Part shown: in pieces, positions 16,804 to 25,815 of the stretch
How the letters are laid out: every line of letters begins with the position of its first letter
Position numbering within the stretch: the stretch's first letter is position 1
NCBI RefSeq assembly: GCF_902497785.1
Contig: NZ_CABVHK010000026.1
Coordinates: forward strand, 20,179-84,178
Origin: Pseudomonas fluorescens
GTDB lineage: Bacteria; Pseudomonadota; Gammaproteobacteria; Pseudomonadales; Pseudomonadaceae
Direction: 5' to 3'
Length of the DNA: 64,000 nucleotides
The notes under the pieces: generated by a model
What the model was told of the DNA's origin: nothing
The model's database searches: none
The model's input: the letters and a program-made list of their open reading frames with translations, nothing else
Translations under genes and position numbers: made by a program

Positions 16804-17169
16804 ATGACTAGGGCTCGCTTGAATATGGCGCAGGAGGGGCAGCTATGGGAAATGGCCCTCGAGCATCTTGGCTCAGACGGACTCCTCCAAGCGGTCATAG
16901 AAATGTGGAGCCGCGCCGCCCCTCCACCCAGACCATTGGTTGAACACTTGTCCACCAATGAGGTGAGTCAGGACGTCTTGAGCATACTGAAAATTGCCCA
17001 GCAGCGGGTAGGCGCCATCGTGCCAGGTCGAACGCCTGATGCAGGCACAGTCACGCTGTACACACGTCACGCTAGCAACTTAGTTGACGGGCTCATTACA
17101 CTGCTGCCAAAGGTGAAGCTTTCGCAAGCCTTACGAGGCTCTTGTCTTGAAATCGAACTGGGGATTTGA
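16804..17169 (+). CDS. hypothetical protein, intact member of a repeated gene family
   Basis: A 121-residue soluble helical protein. The N-terminal MTRARLNMAQEGQLWEM segment recurs as relics at 15923 and 17746, which argues that ATG 16804 is the true start although the ribosome site is weak. The remainder contains LEHLGSDGLLQAVIEMW, VEHLSTNEVSQDVLSILKIAQQR and a conserved-looking C-terminus SQALRGSCLEIELGI. No known domain. The stop overlaps an upstream extension of the next gene. Confidence 0.6.
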   Translation: MTRARLNMAQEGQLWEMALEHLGSDGLLQAVIEMWSRAAPPPRPLVEHLSTNEVSQDVLSILKIAQQRVGAIVPGRTPDAGTVTLYTRHASNLVDGLITLLPKVKLSQALRGSCLEIELGI

Positions 17170-17252
17170 CGTCCGCGCAGGCTTCTCGAACACCAGTCAG
17201 CAACAATCTTATTAAAACTTGCCCAGCGAAATGCGTCCCTTTGAGATGTTCT

Positions 17253-17588
17253 ATGAACTCTGATTTAACTGAAGAAGAAATGCGTCGTGCCCTTTTTGGT
17301 ACGCCTCAGCCAGAGGAGCAAGTTTCTACTCCGCTAGTGCAGGAGCCTGTGCCAGCAATTGTTTTAACAAAGCCAGCAGAGGCTCCAATAGCCAAGAAGA
17401 AAGTGGCGAAAGCATTCACGCCTAGGCTGAGGGTCACGTTACGCGTTGGAAACGAGTTTGAAGGAAAAATGGTCGAGTTGATTCACGAGGCCGACACGTT
17501 GAGCTCGTTGCTTGCTGAGCAGGAGGCTGTAAAGGCTGCTAGGAAAAAGTACAAGTACGTGGAAGTGGAATCCGTTAAATCGATGTAG
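17253..17588 (+). CDS. hypothetical protein
   Basis: A 111-residue protein starting at ATG 17253. It begins with an acidic helix (MNSDLTEEEMRRALFG), then a Pro/Glu/Val linker, a Lys patch (AKKKVAKAFTPRLRVTLRVG) and an amphipathic C-terminal helix ending KYKYVEVESVKSM. The frame is open back to 17166, overlapping the preceding stop by four bases, but that part has low coding quality. Function unknown. Downstream to 17,740 I see nothing. Confidence 0.5.
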   Translation: MNSDLTEEEMRRALFGTPQPEEQVSTPLVQEPVPAIVLTKPAEAPIAKKKVAKAFTPRLRVTLRVGNEFEGKMVELIHEADTLSSLLAEQEAVKAARKKYKYVEVESVKSM

Positions 17589-17745
17589 CAAACGCCTCAA
17601 GTTTAGGTCGGACAAGTGCAATGTATTTTCAGATCGTCCGCCGACAAGTCACCGTAGAACCCGAGGGGTAGAAGGTTAAAACTTTCTGAAGCGACTGTTC
17701 TTTGGTATTTGAAAACCACCAAACCCGAACAGCCGTGATTTTTTA

Positions 17746-17797
17746 ATGATCAGTGGCTGTCTAAAAAATGGCACAGGAGGGCTTCTTGGGGCGCTAA
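17746..17797 (+). pseudogene. third, frameshifted relic of the 16804 gene start
   Basis: The bases from 17746 align with 15923 and 16804: ATGATCAG..., a CTAAAA run with one extra A, then ATGGCACAGGAGGGC, which encodes MAQEG and soon stops (TAA, 17795-17797). The extra A breaks the frame between the two parts. About 20 bases upstream of the ATG are also alike (CCG, TGATTTT, AATGA). Confidence 0.5.
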
Positions 17798-17844
17798 TCG
17801 GCGGTATCTCGGCCCACTTCGCCCCCACCAAGTGGTGGTTGACG

Positions 17845-18807
17845 CTACGCTTTTCGCCAAACCAATGCAGGAATTACCCGGATGTAAATTAGCTCGCTGA
17901 CCAATTCAATCAGCGTTTGGGTGATGACTGCTGCCGCAGCTAGCCCTCTGATTTCTTCGGGTAGAGCAAGTGCCAAGGGCAGAACCACCAACGAGTTCCG
18001 TGTCGAGCTACTGAACGCTACTGATCTTGCAGTGATGGCCGGCAATTTGAATGCTCGCGCAACCAGCGCACCAACCAATGGTGCCAAGAGCATGAAACCA
18101 ATGTAGACAGGAATGACGGGCAGCAGCTTGTCCATGTCTCTGACCACCCCTGAAATCTGAGAGCCGATCACTACGACCAGTACAACCGCCATAGCCGGCA
18201 CAGGCATCCAAGCCCAAGCATTGTTCCAACCCTCAACGACGCGTGACCTTTTTGCACCGGCAGCTGTTGCTACCGCCAAGACCAAGGGCAAAGCGATCAG
18301 CACTACGAAAGCCTCAACAAATGGGCCCACCGATATAACCACCGCCGAGTCATTACCCAGCATGAAGGCCAGATACAGGGGCAGTAGAACAAGCTGTAGC
18401 AAGAGTAATAATGGCGTTGCCGCCAGAGTCAGTTTGGAGTCGCCCTTACCGATATGGGTAAACACCACCACATAGTCGATACAAGGCGTCAGCAAGACCA
18501 ACAGTGCACCCACCAGAATCGCGGGGTGATCCGTTAGGCCCATGGTCAACGCCCAAACCAACAGGGGGATGGCGACGAAGTTGGCTGTGAGCAGCGCCGT
18601 CATGAAACGCTTGTTTGCGAGCCCTTCACGGAGATCCAGGAATGGGATCTGTAGAAACATGGCATACATCAGCACAGCGATGGCTGGTGTCACCAACGCA
18701 CCTAACGCTTGAGAAGCATTAGGTGCGAGCAGACCTCCGATAGCCGCGACAATGACCGCGACGAAGTAGACCGGAATCTGGTTCTTCTCTAGCTGTTCTC
18801 TGACCAC
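17845..18807 (-). CDS. BASS/ACR3-type transporter (arsenic resistance protein family)
   Basis: Inner-membrane transporter of 320 residues with about ten hydrophobic helices, of the bile acid:sodium symporter superfamily that includes ACR3 arsenite exporters. The family stretch LLTPCIDYVVVFTHIGKGD contains the conserved Cys after Pro that is important in ACR3 proteins. A GTG start at 18807 follows AGGGC. It is divergent from a MerR-type regulator, with a 19-bp-spacer promoter reading toward this gene, so the metal sensed by that regulator probably induces it. The substrate could be arsenite/antimonite, but a different metal is possible because the partner is MerR-type, not ArsR-type. Confidence 0.75.
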   Translation of the reverse strand: MVREQLEKNQIPVYFVAVIVAAIGGLLAPNASQALGALVTPAIAVLMYAMFLQIPFLDLREGLANKRFMTALLTANFVAIPLLVWALTMGLTDHPAILVGALLVLLTPCIDYVVVFTHIGKGDSKLTLAATPLLLLLQLVLLPLYLAFMLGNDSAVVISVGPFVEAFVVLIALPLVLAVATAAGAKRSRVVEGWNNAWAWMPVPAMAVVLVVVIGSQISGVVRDMDKLLPVIPVYIGFMLLAPLVGALVARAFKLPAITARSVAFSSSTRNSLVVLPLALALPEEIRGLAAAAVITQTLIELVSELIYIRVIPALVWRKA

Positions 18808-18848
18808 GAAATGCCCTTAAAACGCGTGAAATCAATTTTCGATTGAGC

Positions 18849-18879
18849 AGGGTAATATCTGTAGCTACTACAGGTTCAA
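18849..18879 (-). promoter_or_regulatory. MerR-family promoter of the ACR3-like gene
   Basis: On the minus strand TTGAAC (-35) and TACCCT (-10) are 19 bp apart, and the spacer holds the palindrome CTGTAG-TAG-CTACAG (18859-18873). Both features are hallmarks of MerR-family activation. The promoter reads toward the transporter; the regulator starts 22 bp to its right. Confidence 0.8.
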
Positions 18880-18900
18880 GAAAATGCTTGGGGAATCCGC

Positions 18901-19335
18901 ATGTCAGGAATCGGGGCGTTGTCTAAATCAACGGGTTGCCACATTGAGACGATTCGCTACTACGAGAAAATAGGCCTTTTACCTCCGGCCCTGCGGTCGA
19001 CCGGCAGGCACCGAATCTACACAGAGAAGCACCGTTCAAGACTCGTGTTCATCCGTCAGAATCGTGAGTTAGGCTTTCCCCTCGACGATATACGAGAACT
19101 CATCGCGCTCGCAGCAGATGCTGATCGTCCGTGTGCTGAAGCACTGTCGGTGGTCAAGAAACACTTGGCTGAAGTAGAGTCTAAGGTCGCTAAGCTGCAG
19201 CAGATCCGGGGAGAACTGCTTTCCATGGCTGGCACGTGTGAATCAACCTGCTTGGGTTCAAACACCCCAGATTGCACGATTGTAGAGTCCTTGTTCGAAC
19301 CCGCTGCCGGGACGCGCTCCGGTTGCTGCTCATAG
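18901..19335 (+). CDS. MerR-family metal-responsive regulator
   Basis: A 144-residue regulator. The N-terminal HTH (IGALSKSTGCHIETIRYYEKIGLLPP) and wing (STGRHRIYTEKHRSRLVFI) are typical of MerR. A long dimerisation helix follows, with Cys in DRPCAEA, then a metal-binding loop with CESTCLGSNTPDC and a CCS tail. The Cys pattern is closer to CadR/PbrR/MerR (divalent soft metals) than to CueR. It is paired with the divergent ACR3-like transporter and the palindrome at 18859. The bidirectional terminator at 19443 follows. The metal it detects cannot be told from sequence. Confidence 0.85.
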   Translation: MSGIGALSKSTGCHIETIRYYEKIGLLPPALRSTGRHRIYTEKHRSRLVFIRQNRELGFPLDDIRELIALAADADRPCAEALSVVKKHLAEVESKVAKLQQIRGELLSMAGTCESTCLGSNTPDCTIVESLFEPAAGTRSGCCS

Positions 19336-19442
19336 GCGAATCAAGACGCGTGGGGGAAGAAAGCTGCCATCGAGACCGAATAACGCGAAAGTCTCAAAGG
19401 TATATCGAGCGTCCGCATAGCAAAGAGGGATTCTGAAGAGAT

Positions 19443-19473
19443 AAACCGACACGATGAACCGTGCCGGTTTTTT
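19443..19473. terminator. bidirectional rho-independent terminator
   Basis: AAACCGACACG and CGTGCCGGTT arms form a GC-rich hairpin followed by seven T on the plus strand; the complementary strand has a matching A-rich start. It lies between the merR-type gene and cusF, which converge. Confidence 0.85.
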
Positions 19474-19486
19474 TATCATCGCAGGC

Positions 19487-19828
19487 TCATTTTCTTATAG
19501 AAACGATTGTGGCTTTGCCACCCTCTAGACGAAAGGTAAACGAGACACGGTCTCCGGCTGCCAGCCCTTTCAACTGATCCTCTGTCGCGGAAAACGCCAT
19601 AGTCATCGGTGGCCATTGCACTGATGGAACAGCGCCATGGGCAATGGTCACGGTATGCTTCGTAGGATCGATAGCCTTGATCGTTCCGTCGGAGGTGGCT
19701 ACTGAAGCCTGCTTTGTTTCTTGCTTCATTTCCATACCCTCCATTTTCATGCCCGGCATGTCCTCTGCTAGGGCAGAAAAGGACAGCGTAAGTACGGTGC
19801 TAGCAGCTGCAATCAGGGTCAGTTTCAT
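19487..19828 (-). CDS. cusF: periplasmic Cu/Ag chaperone CusF
   Basis: A 113-residue exported protein with signal peptide to SALA|EDM, a Met-rich linker (MPGMKMEGMEMK), then the CusF OB-fold domain. The Cu(I) site residues expected from CusF are visible: His in HTVTIAHG, Trp in VQWPPM and Met in MTMAF. It passes Cu+ or Ag+ to the CusB/CusA pump. Its ATG overlaps the cusA stop, so it is the last of four translationally coupled genes. Confidence 0.92.
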   Translation of the reverse strand: MKLTLIAAASTVLTLSFSALAEDMPGMKMEGMEMKQETKQASVATSDGTIKAIDPTKHTVTIAHGAVPSVQWPPMTMAFSATEDQLKGLAAGDRVSFTFRLEGGKATIVSIRK

Positions 19829-22800
19829 ACGACTTTTCCTTGAGGGAGGTTGGGTTCATCTTGGAGGTGACGGCGACGCATCAGGCGATACGCTGCCGGA
19901 ATGACAAACAGGGACAGCAAGGGTGCCGTGACCATGCCGCCGACCATGGGTGCGGCAATGCGGCTCATGACTTCGCTGCCGGTGCCGCTCCCCAGCAGGA
20001 TGGGTAACAGACCGGCAATGATCACGGCCACGGTCATGGCCTTGGGTCGAACGCGCTGCACAGCGCCTTCACGAATCGCCGCCACCAGCCCGCGCTCAGT
20101 GCTGTCGCCGAGGTCTTCACGCTCGGCCCAGGCGTTTTTCAGGTAGAGCAGCATAATCACACCGAACTCGGCAGAAACCCCGGCCAAGGCGATAAAGCCG
20201 ACTCCGGTGGCGACCGACAGGTTAAATCCCAGCAGATAGAGGAACCATGCTCCGCCCGTTAGTGCGAACGGCAGAGTGGCCATGATCAGTAAGGCCTCAT
20301 CGAAGCGGGCGAAAGTCAGGTAGAGCAGCACGAAGATGATCAACAGGGTGGCAGGCACCACCAACTTGAGTCGTGCGTTGGCCCGTTCCAGAAATTCGAA
20401 CTGCCCTGAGTAACTCAGACTCATACCGGGCTGCAACTTGACCTGCTCATTGACGACCCGGCGTAGATCGGCGACCACCGAGGCAATGTCTCGACCACGC
20501 ACATCGATGTACACCCAGCCTGAAGGCCGTGCGTTCTCGCTCTTGAGCATCGGCGGCCCTTCGCTGACCTTGATCTTCGCCACCGTACCAAGGGTGATCT
20601 GAGTGCCTAGCGGGGTGTAGATTGGCAACTGCTCCAAGGCGCCGAGCGAGTCTCGCCACTCACGAGGGTAACGGACGTTTATCGGGAAGCGTGCAAGCCC
20701 TTCAATGGTCTCCCCGACGTTTTCACCGCCGATAGCACCAGCCACAATGGACTGCACATCAGCGATATTCAGTCCGTAACGGGCGGCGGCCTTGCGGTCG
20801 ATATCTATATCGATGTAGCGGCCACCGGTCAGTCGCTCGGCCAGAGCCGAGCTGACACCGGGCACATCCTTGGCCACCCGCTCGACCGCCTGAGTTGCCG
20901 CATCGATCTCCGTCAGGTTTGTGCCGGCAACCTTTACTCCGATGGGGCTTTTGATCCCGGTGGCCAGCATGTCGATACGGTTGCGAATCGGCGGTATCCA
21001 GATATTGGTCAACCCTGGAACTCGTACCACTCGATCCAGTTCCTCCACCAGTTTCTCCTGGGTCATGCCTGGGCGCCATTGCTCGTGTGGCTTGAACTGG
21101 ATAGTAGTTTCGAACATCTCCAGCGGTGCCGGGTCGGTAGCGGTTTCGGCACGGCCTGCTTTACCGAAGACGTGTTCAACCTCTGGAACGCTCTTGATCA
21201 GGCGGTCGGTCTGTTGCAGCAACTGCGCCGCTTTCTGCGCCGACAATCCCGGCAGAGCAGAAGGCATATAGAGCAGGTCGCCCTCATCCAACGGCGGAAG
21301 AAATTCTCCACCCAAGCGCGACATTGGCCATAGCGCGCTGACGAAAACCAATAGCGCCACCAGCAGCGTGATCTTTGGTCGACGCAAGACTGCGTCCAGA
21401 GCTGGCTGATAGATCCGAATCAACCACCGGTTCAACGGGTTCTGTTGCTCACTGGGGATTCGTCCTCGAATCCAGTAACCCATCAGCACTGGCACCAAGG
21501 TCACTGACAATCCCGCCGCTGCGGCCATGGCGTAGGTCTTGGTGAAAGCCAGTGGGCCGAACAAACGCCCTTCCTGAGCTTCTAGGGTGAACACAGGAAT
21601 GAACGAAAGGGTGATTATCAACAAACAGAAGAACAGCGCCGGGCCGACCTCTGCCGCCGCTTCGGTCATCACGTGCCAATGACGTTCCCCATTCAGTTCT
21701 TCTCCTGGGTTTGCTACATGCCACGCCTCAACCTTCTTGTGGGCGTTCTCGATCATTACCACGGCAGCATCCACCATGGCGCCGATGGCGATGGCAATCC
21801 CACCCAAGGACATGATGTTGGCGTTGATGCCTTGGTAGCGCATGACGATGAAGGCAATCAAAATCCCCACCGGCAGGGAGATGATCGCCACCAGCGACGA
21901 GCGTAAGTGCCAGAGGAAGATCCCACAAACCAACGCGACAACGATGAACTCTTCGATGAGCTTGTGGCTGAGATTTTCCACAGCGCGGTCGATCAGCTTA
22001 CTGCGGTCGTAGGTGGTGACGATTTCCACCCCAGACGGCAAACTTTTTTTCAGCTCGTCGAGTTTGGTCTTGACCGCAGCAATGGTCTCGCGAGCATTCT
22101 TGCCGCTGCGCAAAATCACCACGCCGCCGACGGTCTCGCCCTCACCGTCGAGTTCGGTGATGCCACGCCGCATTTCCGGCCCCAGCTGGATCGTGGCGAC
22201 ATCGCCAAGGCTCACCGGCACACCGCCCGAGCCCAGCTTCAGTGGGATCGCCCGAAAGTCATTGAGTGTCTTTAAGTAGCCGGAAGCACGCACGATGAAC
22301 TCGGTCTCTGCCATCTCCAGCACCGCACCACCGGTTTCCTGATTGGCCTTGCCGATAGCATCGGTCACCTCAGATTGAGTGATGCCGAGGCTGGCCAGTT
22401 TGAGCGGATCAAGCTGCACCTGGTATTGCTTAACCATGCCTCCCACGGTGGCCACTTCCGCAACGTTCGGTAGGGTCTTGAGTTCAAACTTGAGGAACCA
22501 GTCCTGAAGAGCTCGAAGTTGTGCCAAATCGTGCCCGCCACTGCGATCCACCAGTGCGTACTGATAGATCCAACCCACCCCCGTCGCATCCGGCCCCAAC
22601 GCCGGTTTGGCGCTGGCCGGCAAGCGGCTTTGTATCTGACTCAGGTACTCCAACACCCGCGAGCGAGCCCAATACAAGTCAGTGCCGTCTTCGAACAGCA
22701 CGTAGACAAAACTATCGCCAAAGAAGGAATAACCACGCACGGTCTTGGCCCCCGGCACCGAGAGCATGGTGGTGGCCAACGGATAGGTGACCTGGTTCTC

Positions 22801-22983
22801 GACGATCTGCGGCGCTTGTCCTGCATAAGGGGTGCGGATAATCACCTGCACATCGGAGAGGTCTGGCAACGCATCAATGGGCGTGCTTTGCACCGACCAG
22901 ATGCCCCACGCGGTGACAAACAGTGTCGCGAGTAGCACTAGGAATCGGTTGGCCACTGACCAACGAATCAGGGCAGCAATCAT
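19825..22983 (-). CDS. cusA: heavy-metal RND efflux pump CusA
   Basis: Inner-membrane RND transporter of 1052 residues with twelve transmembrane helices and two large periplasmic loops. The N-terminus (MIAALIRWSVANRFLVLL) and the YPLATTMLSVPGAKTVRGYSF stretch are typical of the HME-RND family. The charged TM4 segment (GGIAIAIGAMVDAAVVMIENAHK) carries the proton-relay Asp. The porter-domain Mets in DLLYMPSALPGLS and IDMLATGIKSPIG fit Cu/Ag-type pumps. It is flanked by cusB and cusF with overlapping start and stop codons. Zinc or cobalt specificity (CzcA) is less likely given CusF and the CusF-like tail on CusB. Confidence 0.92.
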   Translation of the reverse strand: MIAALIRWSVANRFLVLLATLFVTAWGIWSVQSTPIDALPDLSDVQVIIRTPYAGQAPQIVENQVTYPLATTMLSVPGAKTVRGYSFFGDSFVYVLFEDGTDLYWARSRVLEYLSQIQSRLPASAKPALGPDATGVGWIYQYALVDRSGGHDLAQLRALQDWFLKFELKTLPNVAEVATVGGMVKQYQVQLDPLKLASLGITQSEVTDAIGKANQETGGAVLEMAETEFIVRASGYLKTLNDFRAIPLKLGSGGVPVSLGDVATIQLGPEMRRGITELDGEGETVGGVVILRSGKNARETIAAVKTKLDELKKSLPSGVEIVTTYDRSKLIDRAVENLSHKLIEEFIVVALVCGIFLWHLRSSLVAIISLPVGILIAFIVMRYQGINANIMSLGGIAIAIGAMVDAAVVMIENAHKKVEAWHVANPGEELNGERHWHVMTEAAAEVGPALFFCLLIITLSFIPVFTLEAQEGRLFGPLAFTKTYAMAAAAGLSVTLVPVLMGYWIRGRIPSEQQNPLNRWLIRIYQPALDAVLRRPKITLLVALLVFVSALWPMSRLGGEFLPPLDEGDLLYMPSALPGLSAQKAAQLLQQTDRLIKSVPEVEHVFGKAGRAETATDPAPLEMFETTIQFKPHEQWRPGMTQEKLVEELDRVVRVPGLTNIWIPPIRNRIDMLATGIKSPIGVKVAGTNLTEIDAATQAVERVAKDVPGVSSALAERLTGGRYIDIDIDRKAAARYGLNIADVQSIVAGAIGGENVGETIEGLARFPINVRYPREWRDSLGALEQLPIYTPLGTQITLGTVAKIKVSEGPPMLKSENARPSGWVYIDVRGRDIASVVADLRRVVNEQVKLQPGMSLSYSGQFEFLERANARLKLVVPATLLIIFVLLYLTFARFDEALLIMATLPFALTGGAWFLYLLGFNLSVATGVGFIALAGVSAEFGVIMLLYLKNAWAEREDLGDSTERGLVAAIREGAVQRVRPKAMTVAVIIAGLLPILLGSGTGSEVMSRIAAPMVGGMVTAPLLSLFVIPAAYRLMRRRHLQDEPNLPQGKVV

Positions 22984-24464
22984 GGCTGACCCCCCGATTT
23001 ATCCAGGCGTTCAACACGCAAGCCATCATCGGTCTGGCTAACCGCGACCCGAACCTTGTCACCAGCCTTGAGGCCCTGCATCAGCGCCGGACTAGCAAGA
23101 GGGAAAGTCATCGTCATGCCAGGCATACCGAGCGTCTTGAAAGGGCCGTGGGCGAGCGTGACTTCTTTGTCGTTGATCTCAACGATCTGACCATCAGCCT
23201 CATGAAAACTGGAGGCTGTTTCACTGGGTGGCGACTCTTCCTCCGTGCGAGCAACAATGCCTTTAAGACTGGCCTCCGAGTCGAGCAGGAACTGGCCAGA
23301 TGTAACCACCTTCTGGCCTGCTTCCAGACCTTTCACTATCGCCGTTTTGCCATCGCTTTCCTGCCCAAGGAGCACCTCCACGGGACGGTAGCGGCCAGCG
23401 TCTTCGGCGAGCATCACCAAGGCTCGTCGGCCAGTGCGAATCACCGCCTCACTCGGCACCCACAATACACTTTGCTCAGTCGAACGATTCAGGCGTACCT
23501 GCGCCGTCAAACCCGGTCTGAGGCGCCCATCCGGATTGGGTAACTCAACACGTACCCGAAGTGTGCGGCTGTCCGGATTGGTCTCGGGCAAGATCGCGCT
23601 GACCTTGCCACTGAGTGTTGTTCCTGGGAAGGCTGGCAGACGCGCTTCCACTGTCTGCCCAACAGTGATAGCTCCGGTATCTGACTCTGGAACGGCTACA
23701 GCTAGCCAGACCGTGTCCAAACCATTGACGCGAGCCAGGGTCTCGCCAGTCGTCACGGTCATACCCGCTCGCACATTTAGCTCTTGCAGAACGCCGCTGA
23801 TGGGGGTGGTTAGCTTCAGGTTCGGCTGGACTATCCCACTGTGCTCTACCTGGGATATCAATGCAGCCGGCATCCCTGTGAGTCGCAGCCGCTGACGGGC
23901 CGCCGCTAGCAACTCAGCATCTCCGCTGCGCTTGAGAGCAAGAAACTCTGTCTGAGCCGCCGCCCACTCTGGAACCAAGATATCCGCCAACGCCGCGTTG
24001 GCTTTGAGTACATCGCCGGGAGCATGTGCATAGACCCGCTCCACAAAGCCAGTGGTGCGGGGCTGAATCACAGCGACATCACGCTCGTTGAATCCCAATA
24101 CTCCTGTGACGTTGAGACTGGAGTTAAAGATTCCACGGGTGACTGTCGCAAAACGCAGACCGAGATTTTGAGTCAGACTCGGATCGATACTGACGGTCGC
24201 ACGATCTCCTGCGCCACCGGCGTACTGAGGAACCAGTTGCATGTCCATAAAAGGGGATTTACCCGGCTTATCGAACTTTTGCTGCGGGTACATGGGGTCG
24301 TACCAATACAGAGCCTTGCGTTCCTCTGATGAGTTGGGACTCTGCTCCGGGCTGGCACCAGGTACTCCGCTCAGGCGTTGATGTGCGAACCAGTAACCAC
24401 CGGCAATACCGAATGCCAGCGAGACGCCTACCAACAATGCCCCGTTCCATTTTTTTAGGATCAT
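22980..24464 (-). CDS. cusB: periplasmic adaptor CusB with fused CusF-like domain
   Basis: Membrane-fusion protein of 494 residues. A hydrophobic N-terminal anchor (LLVGVSLAFGIAGGYWFAH) is followed by a heavy-metal-binding domain (YWYDPMYPQQKFDKPGKS...MDMQLVP), the barrel-sandwich and beta-barrel domains (GFVERVYAHAPGDVLK, LAVAVPESDTGAI), and from about residue 425 a second metal domain of CusF type (TLAHGPFKTLGMPGMTMTF). The fusion means the operon encodes two CusF-type domains, one free and one tethered. Start ATG follows GGGGAGGCC; it overlaps both neighbours. Confidence 0.92.
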   Translation of the reverse strand: MILKKWNGALLVGVSLAFGIAGGYWFAHQRLSGVPGASPEQSPNSSEERKALYWYDPMYPQQKFDKPGKSPFMDMQLVPQYAGGAGDRATVSIDPSLTQNLGLRFATVTRGIFNSSLNVTGVLGFNERDVAVIQPRTTGFVERVYAHAPGDVLKANAALADILVPEWAAAQTEFLALKRSGDAELLAAARQRLRLTGMPAALISQVEHSGIVQPNLKLTTPISGVLQELNVRAGMTVTTGETLARVNGLDTVWLAVAVPESDTGAITVGQTVEARLPAFPGTTLSGKVSAILPETNPDSRTLRVRVELPNPDGRLRPGLTAQVRLNRSTEQSVLWVPSEAVIRTGRRALVMLAEDAGRYRPVEVLLGQESDGKTAIVKGLEAGQKVVTSGQFLLDSEASLKGIVARTEEESPPSETASSFHEADGQIVEINDKEVTLAHGPFKTLGMPGMTMTFPLASPALMQGLKAGDKVRVAVSQTDDGLRVERLDKSGGQP

Positions 24465-25717
24465 TGGCTGGCCTCCCCATAAGCGAAGTACAGACGCGCA
24501 CTGGTCAGCGCTCGCTGCTCTTCTACGTCGATCTGTTTGAGGCGGGCTTCGATGAGTTCACGTCGGGCGGCAACCACCGCGTTTAAATTGCCCTTGCCTG
24601 CCCGGTAACTGGCCATGCTAAGTTCGACCTTTTCCTTGGCCAGCGGCACCAGGCTGTCCTGATTTCTACGCACGGCACGATCCAGACGCTCATAGTCAGC
24701 CAGTTCATTTTCCAGCTGCTGGGTGTGCTCGCGTGACAGCGCTTCGCGCTCGGCCTCCAATTGGTTGAGTTCAGCCTGCTTAGCCGCAATCCTGGGGTTT
24801 TGGCGAGAGTCGGGAAATAGCGGTAAATCCCAGGAAAGTTGAACGCTGACCATGTCGCCGAACTGACGGTCACGATGCTGATAATCAAGCTCCCAACTCC
24901 AGTCCGACTGCTTTTCCGCTTCGGCTTCACGAACTTTGGCTTGCGCTTCGCGGGTCATCGGCGCAAACGCTGCCAACTCGGGGTGGTGTTGCAGCTTATG
25001 AGAGTAACTTGAGGTGTCGACGGGCCATTCAGGCAAGCTGCCTACAGGCTTGTCGTTGGCGGCGGAGCCAATCCAGCGTTTGAGGGCCGCACGAGCCTGC
25101 GCTCTCTGGAGAATCAGATCGTCCTGCTGCTCCGCCAGTTGAGCTGCTTCCTGCTTGGGTGTCACCGCATCGGCGGGTTGAGCGCGGCCACCGGCAATTT
25201 GAGCCCGGACGGTATCGCTCAGCAGGCGGTTTTCTTTGTAGAAGTCCTGGAACAACACATCTTTGCGCTCAACCGAGTAGCTGCTGATCCAGGCCAACGC
25301 CGTGGACTGGCGCACTTTCAGACGTTCGACTCGACGCTCCGCAGAGGCACGATCAATAGCTGCATCGGCGACTTCGATACGCGCTTTGCGCTTGTCGCTA
25401 TTGGGCATCTCCTGCCTGACCCCGACCATCTGCATGGTCATGAAGTCCTGGTTGATACTCCAACGATCCGGGCCGCCAATGGGGTAGTTCTGCACGCCCA
25501 CCAAGAGTTTGGGATCAGGTAATTCACCAGCAGGGATGGCTGCACTGTTGGCAGCCTGAATTTTCGCGTCTTGTGCGGTCAGCGACGGCGCATTGTTTTC
25601 TGCCAGCCGCAACGCTTCATCGAGCGTCAATGCGGCAGCGAAACTCGGCAACGCCAGCACGCTTGCCGCTAGCCCGGCCACGAGAGACCAGCCTGTGCAA
25701 TTGCACTTGGAGTTCAT
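24461..25717 (-). CDS. cusC: outer-membrane efflux channel CusC
   Basis: TolC-family outer-membrane factor of 418 residues. The ATG at 25717 with upstream AGGAA is chosen over the start at 25747, because it begins the export signal (CTGWSLVAGLAASVLALPSFAAA). The mature N-terminus has LTLDEALRLAENNAPSL, the family hallmark, and two long coiled-coil repeats (RASAERRVERLKVRQSTALAW and EREALSREHTQQLENEL). It completes the CusCBA tripartite pump. First gene of the coupled cusCBAF set; its promoter would lie in the 98 bp after the 25816 gene. Confidence 0.88.
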   Translation of the reverse strand: MNSKCNCTGWSLVAGLAASVLALPSFAAALTLDEALRLAENNAPSLTAQDAKIQAANSAAIPAGELPDPKLLVGVQNYPIGGPDRWSINQDFMTMQMVGVRQEMPNSDKRKARIEVADAAIDRASAERRVERLKVRQSTALAWISSYSVERKDVLFQDFYKENRLLSDTVRAQIAGGRAQPADAVTPKQEAAQLAEQQDDLILQRAQARAALKRWIGSAANDKPVGSLPEWPVDTSSYSHKLQHHPELAAFAPMTREAQAKVREAEAEKQSDWSWELDYQHRDRQFGDMVSVQLSWDLPLFPDSRQNPRIAAKQAELNQLEAEREALSREHTQQLENELADYERLDRAVRRNQDSLVPLAKEKVELSMASYRAGKGNLNAVVAARRELIEARLKQIDVEEQRALTSARLYFAYGEASQ

Positions 25718-25815
25718 GTTTACGATTCCTGTAATCATCCACTGCACGCGTCAAAAGACATGCGCGCAGCTAGTCCATCCGCTAATGCGGAATGAGGCTC
25801 AATGTTGGACAGGAA

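Noticed and set aside
25720..25735. cop-box-like TTACGATTCCTGTAAT before cusC
   Set aside because: It is one base longer than the other boxes and lies only 2 bp from the start codon, where a CopR activator site could not work normally.
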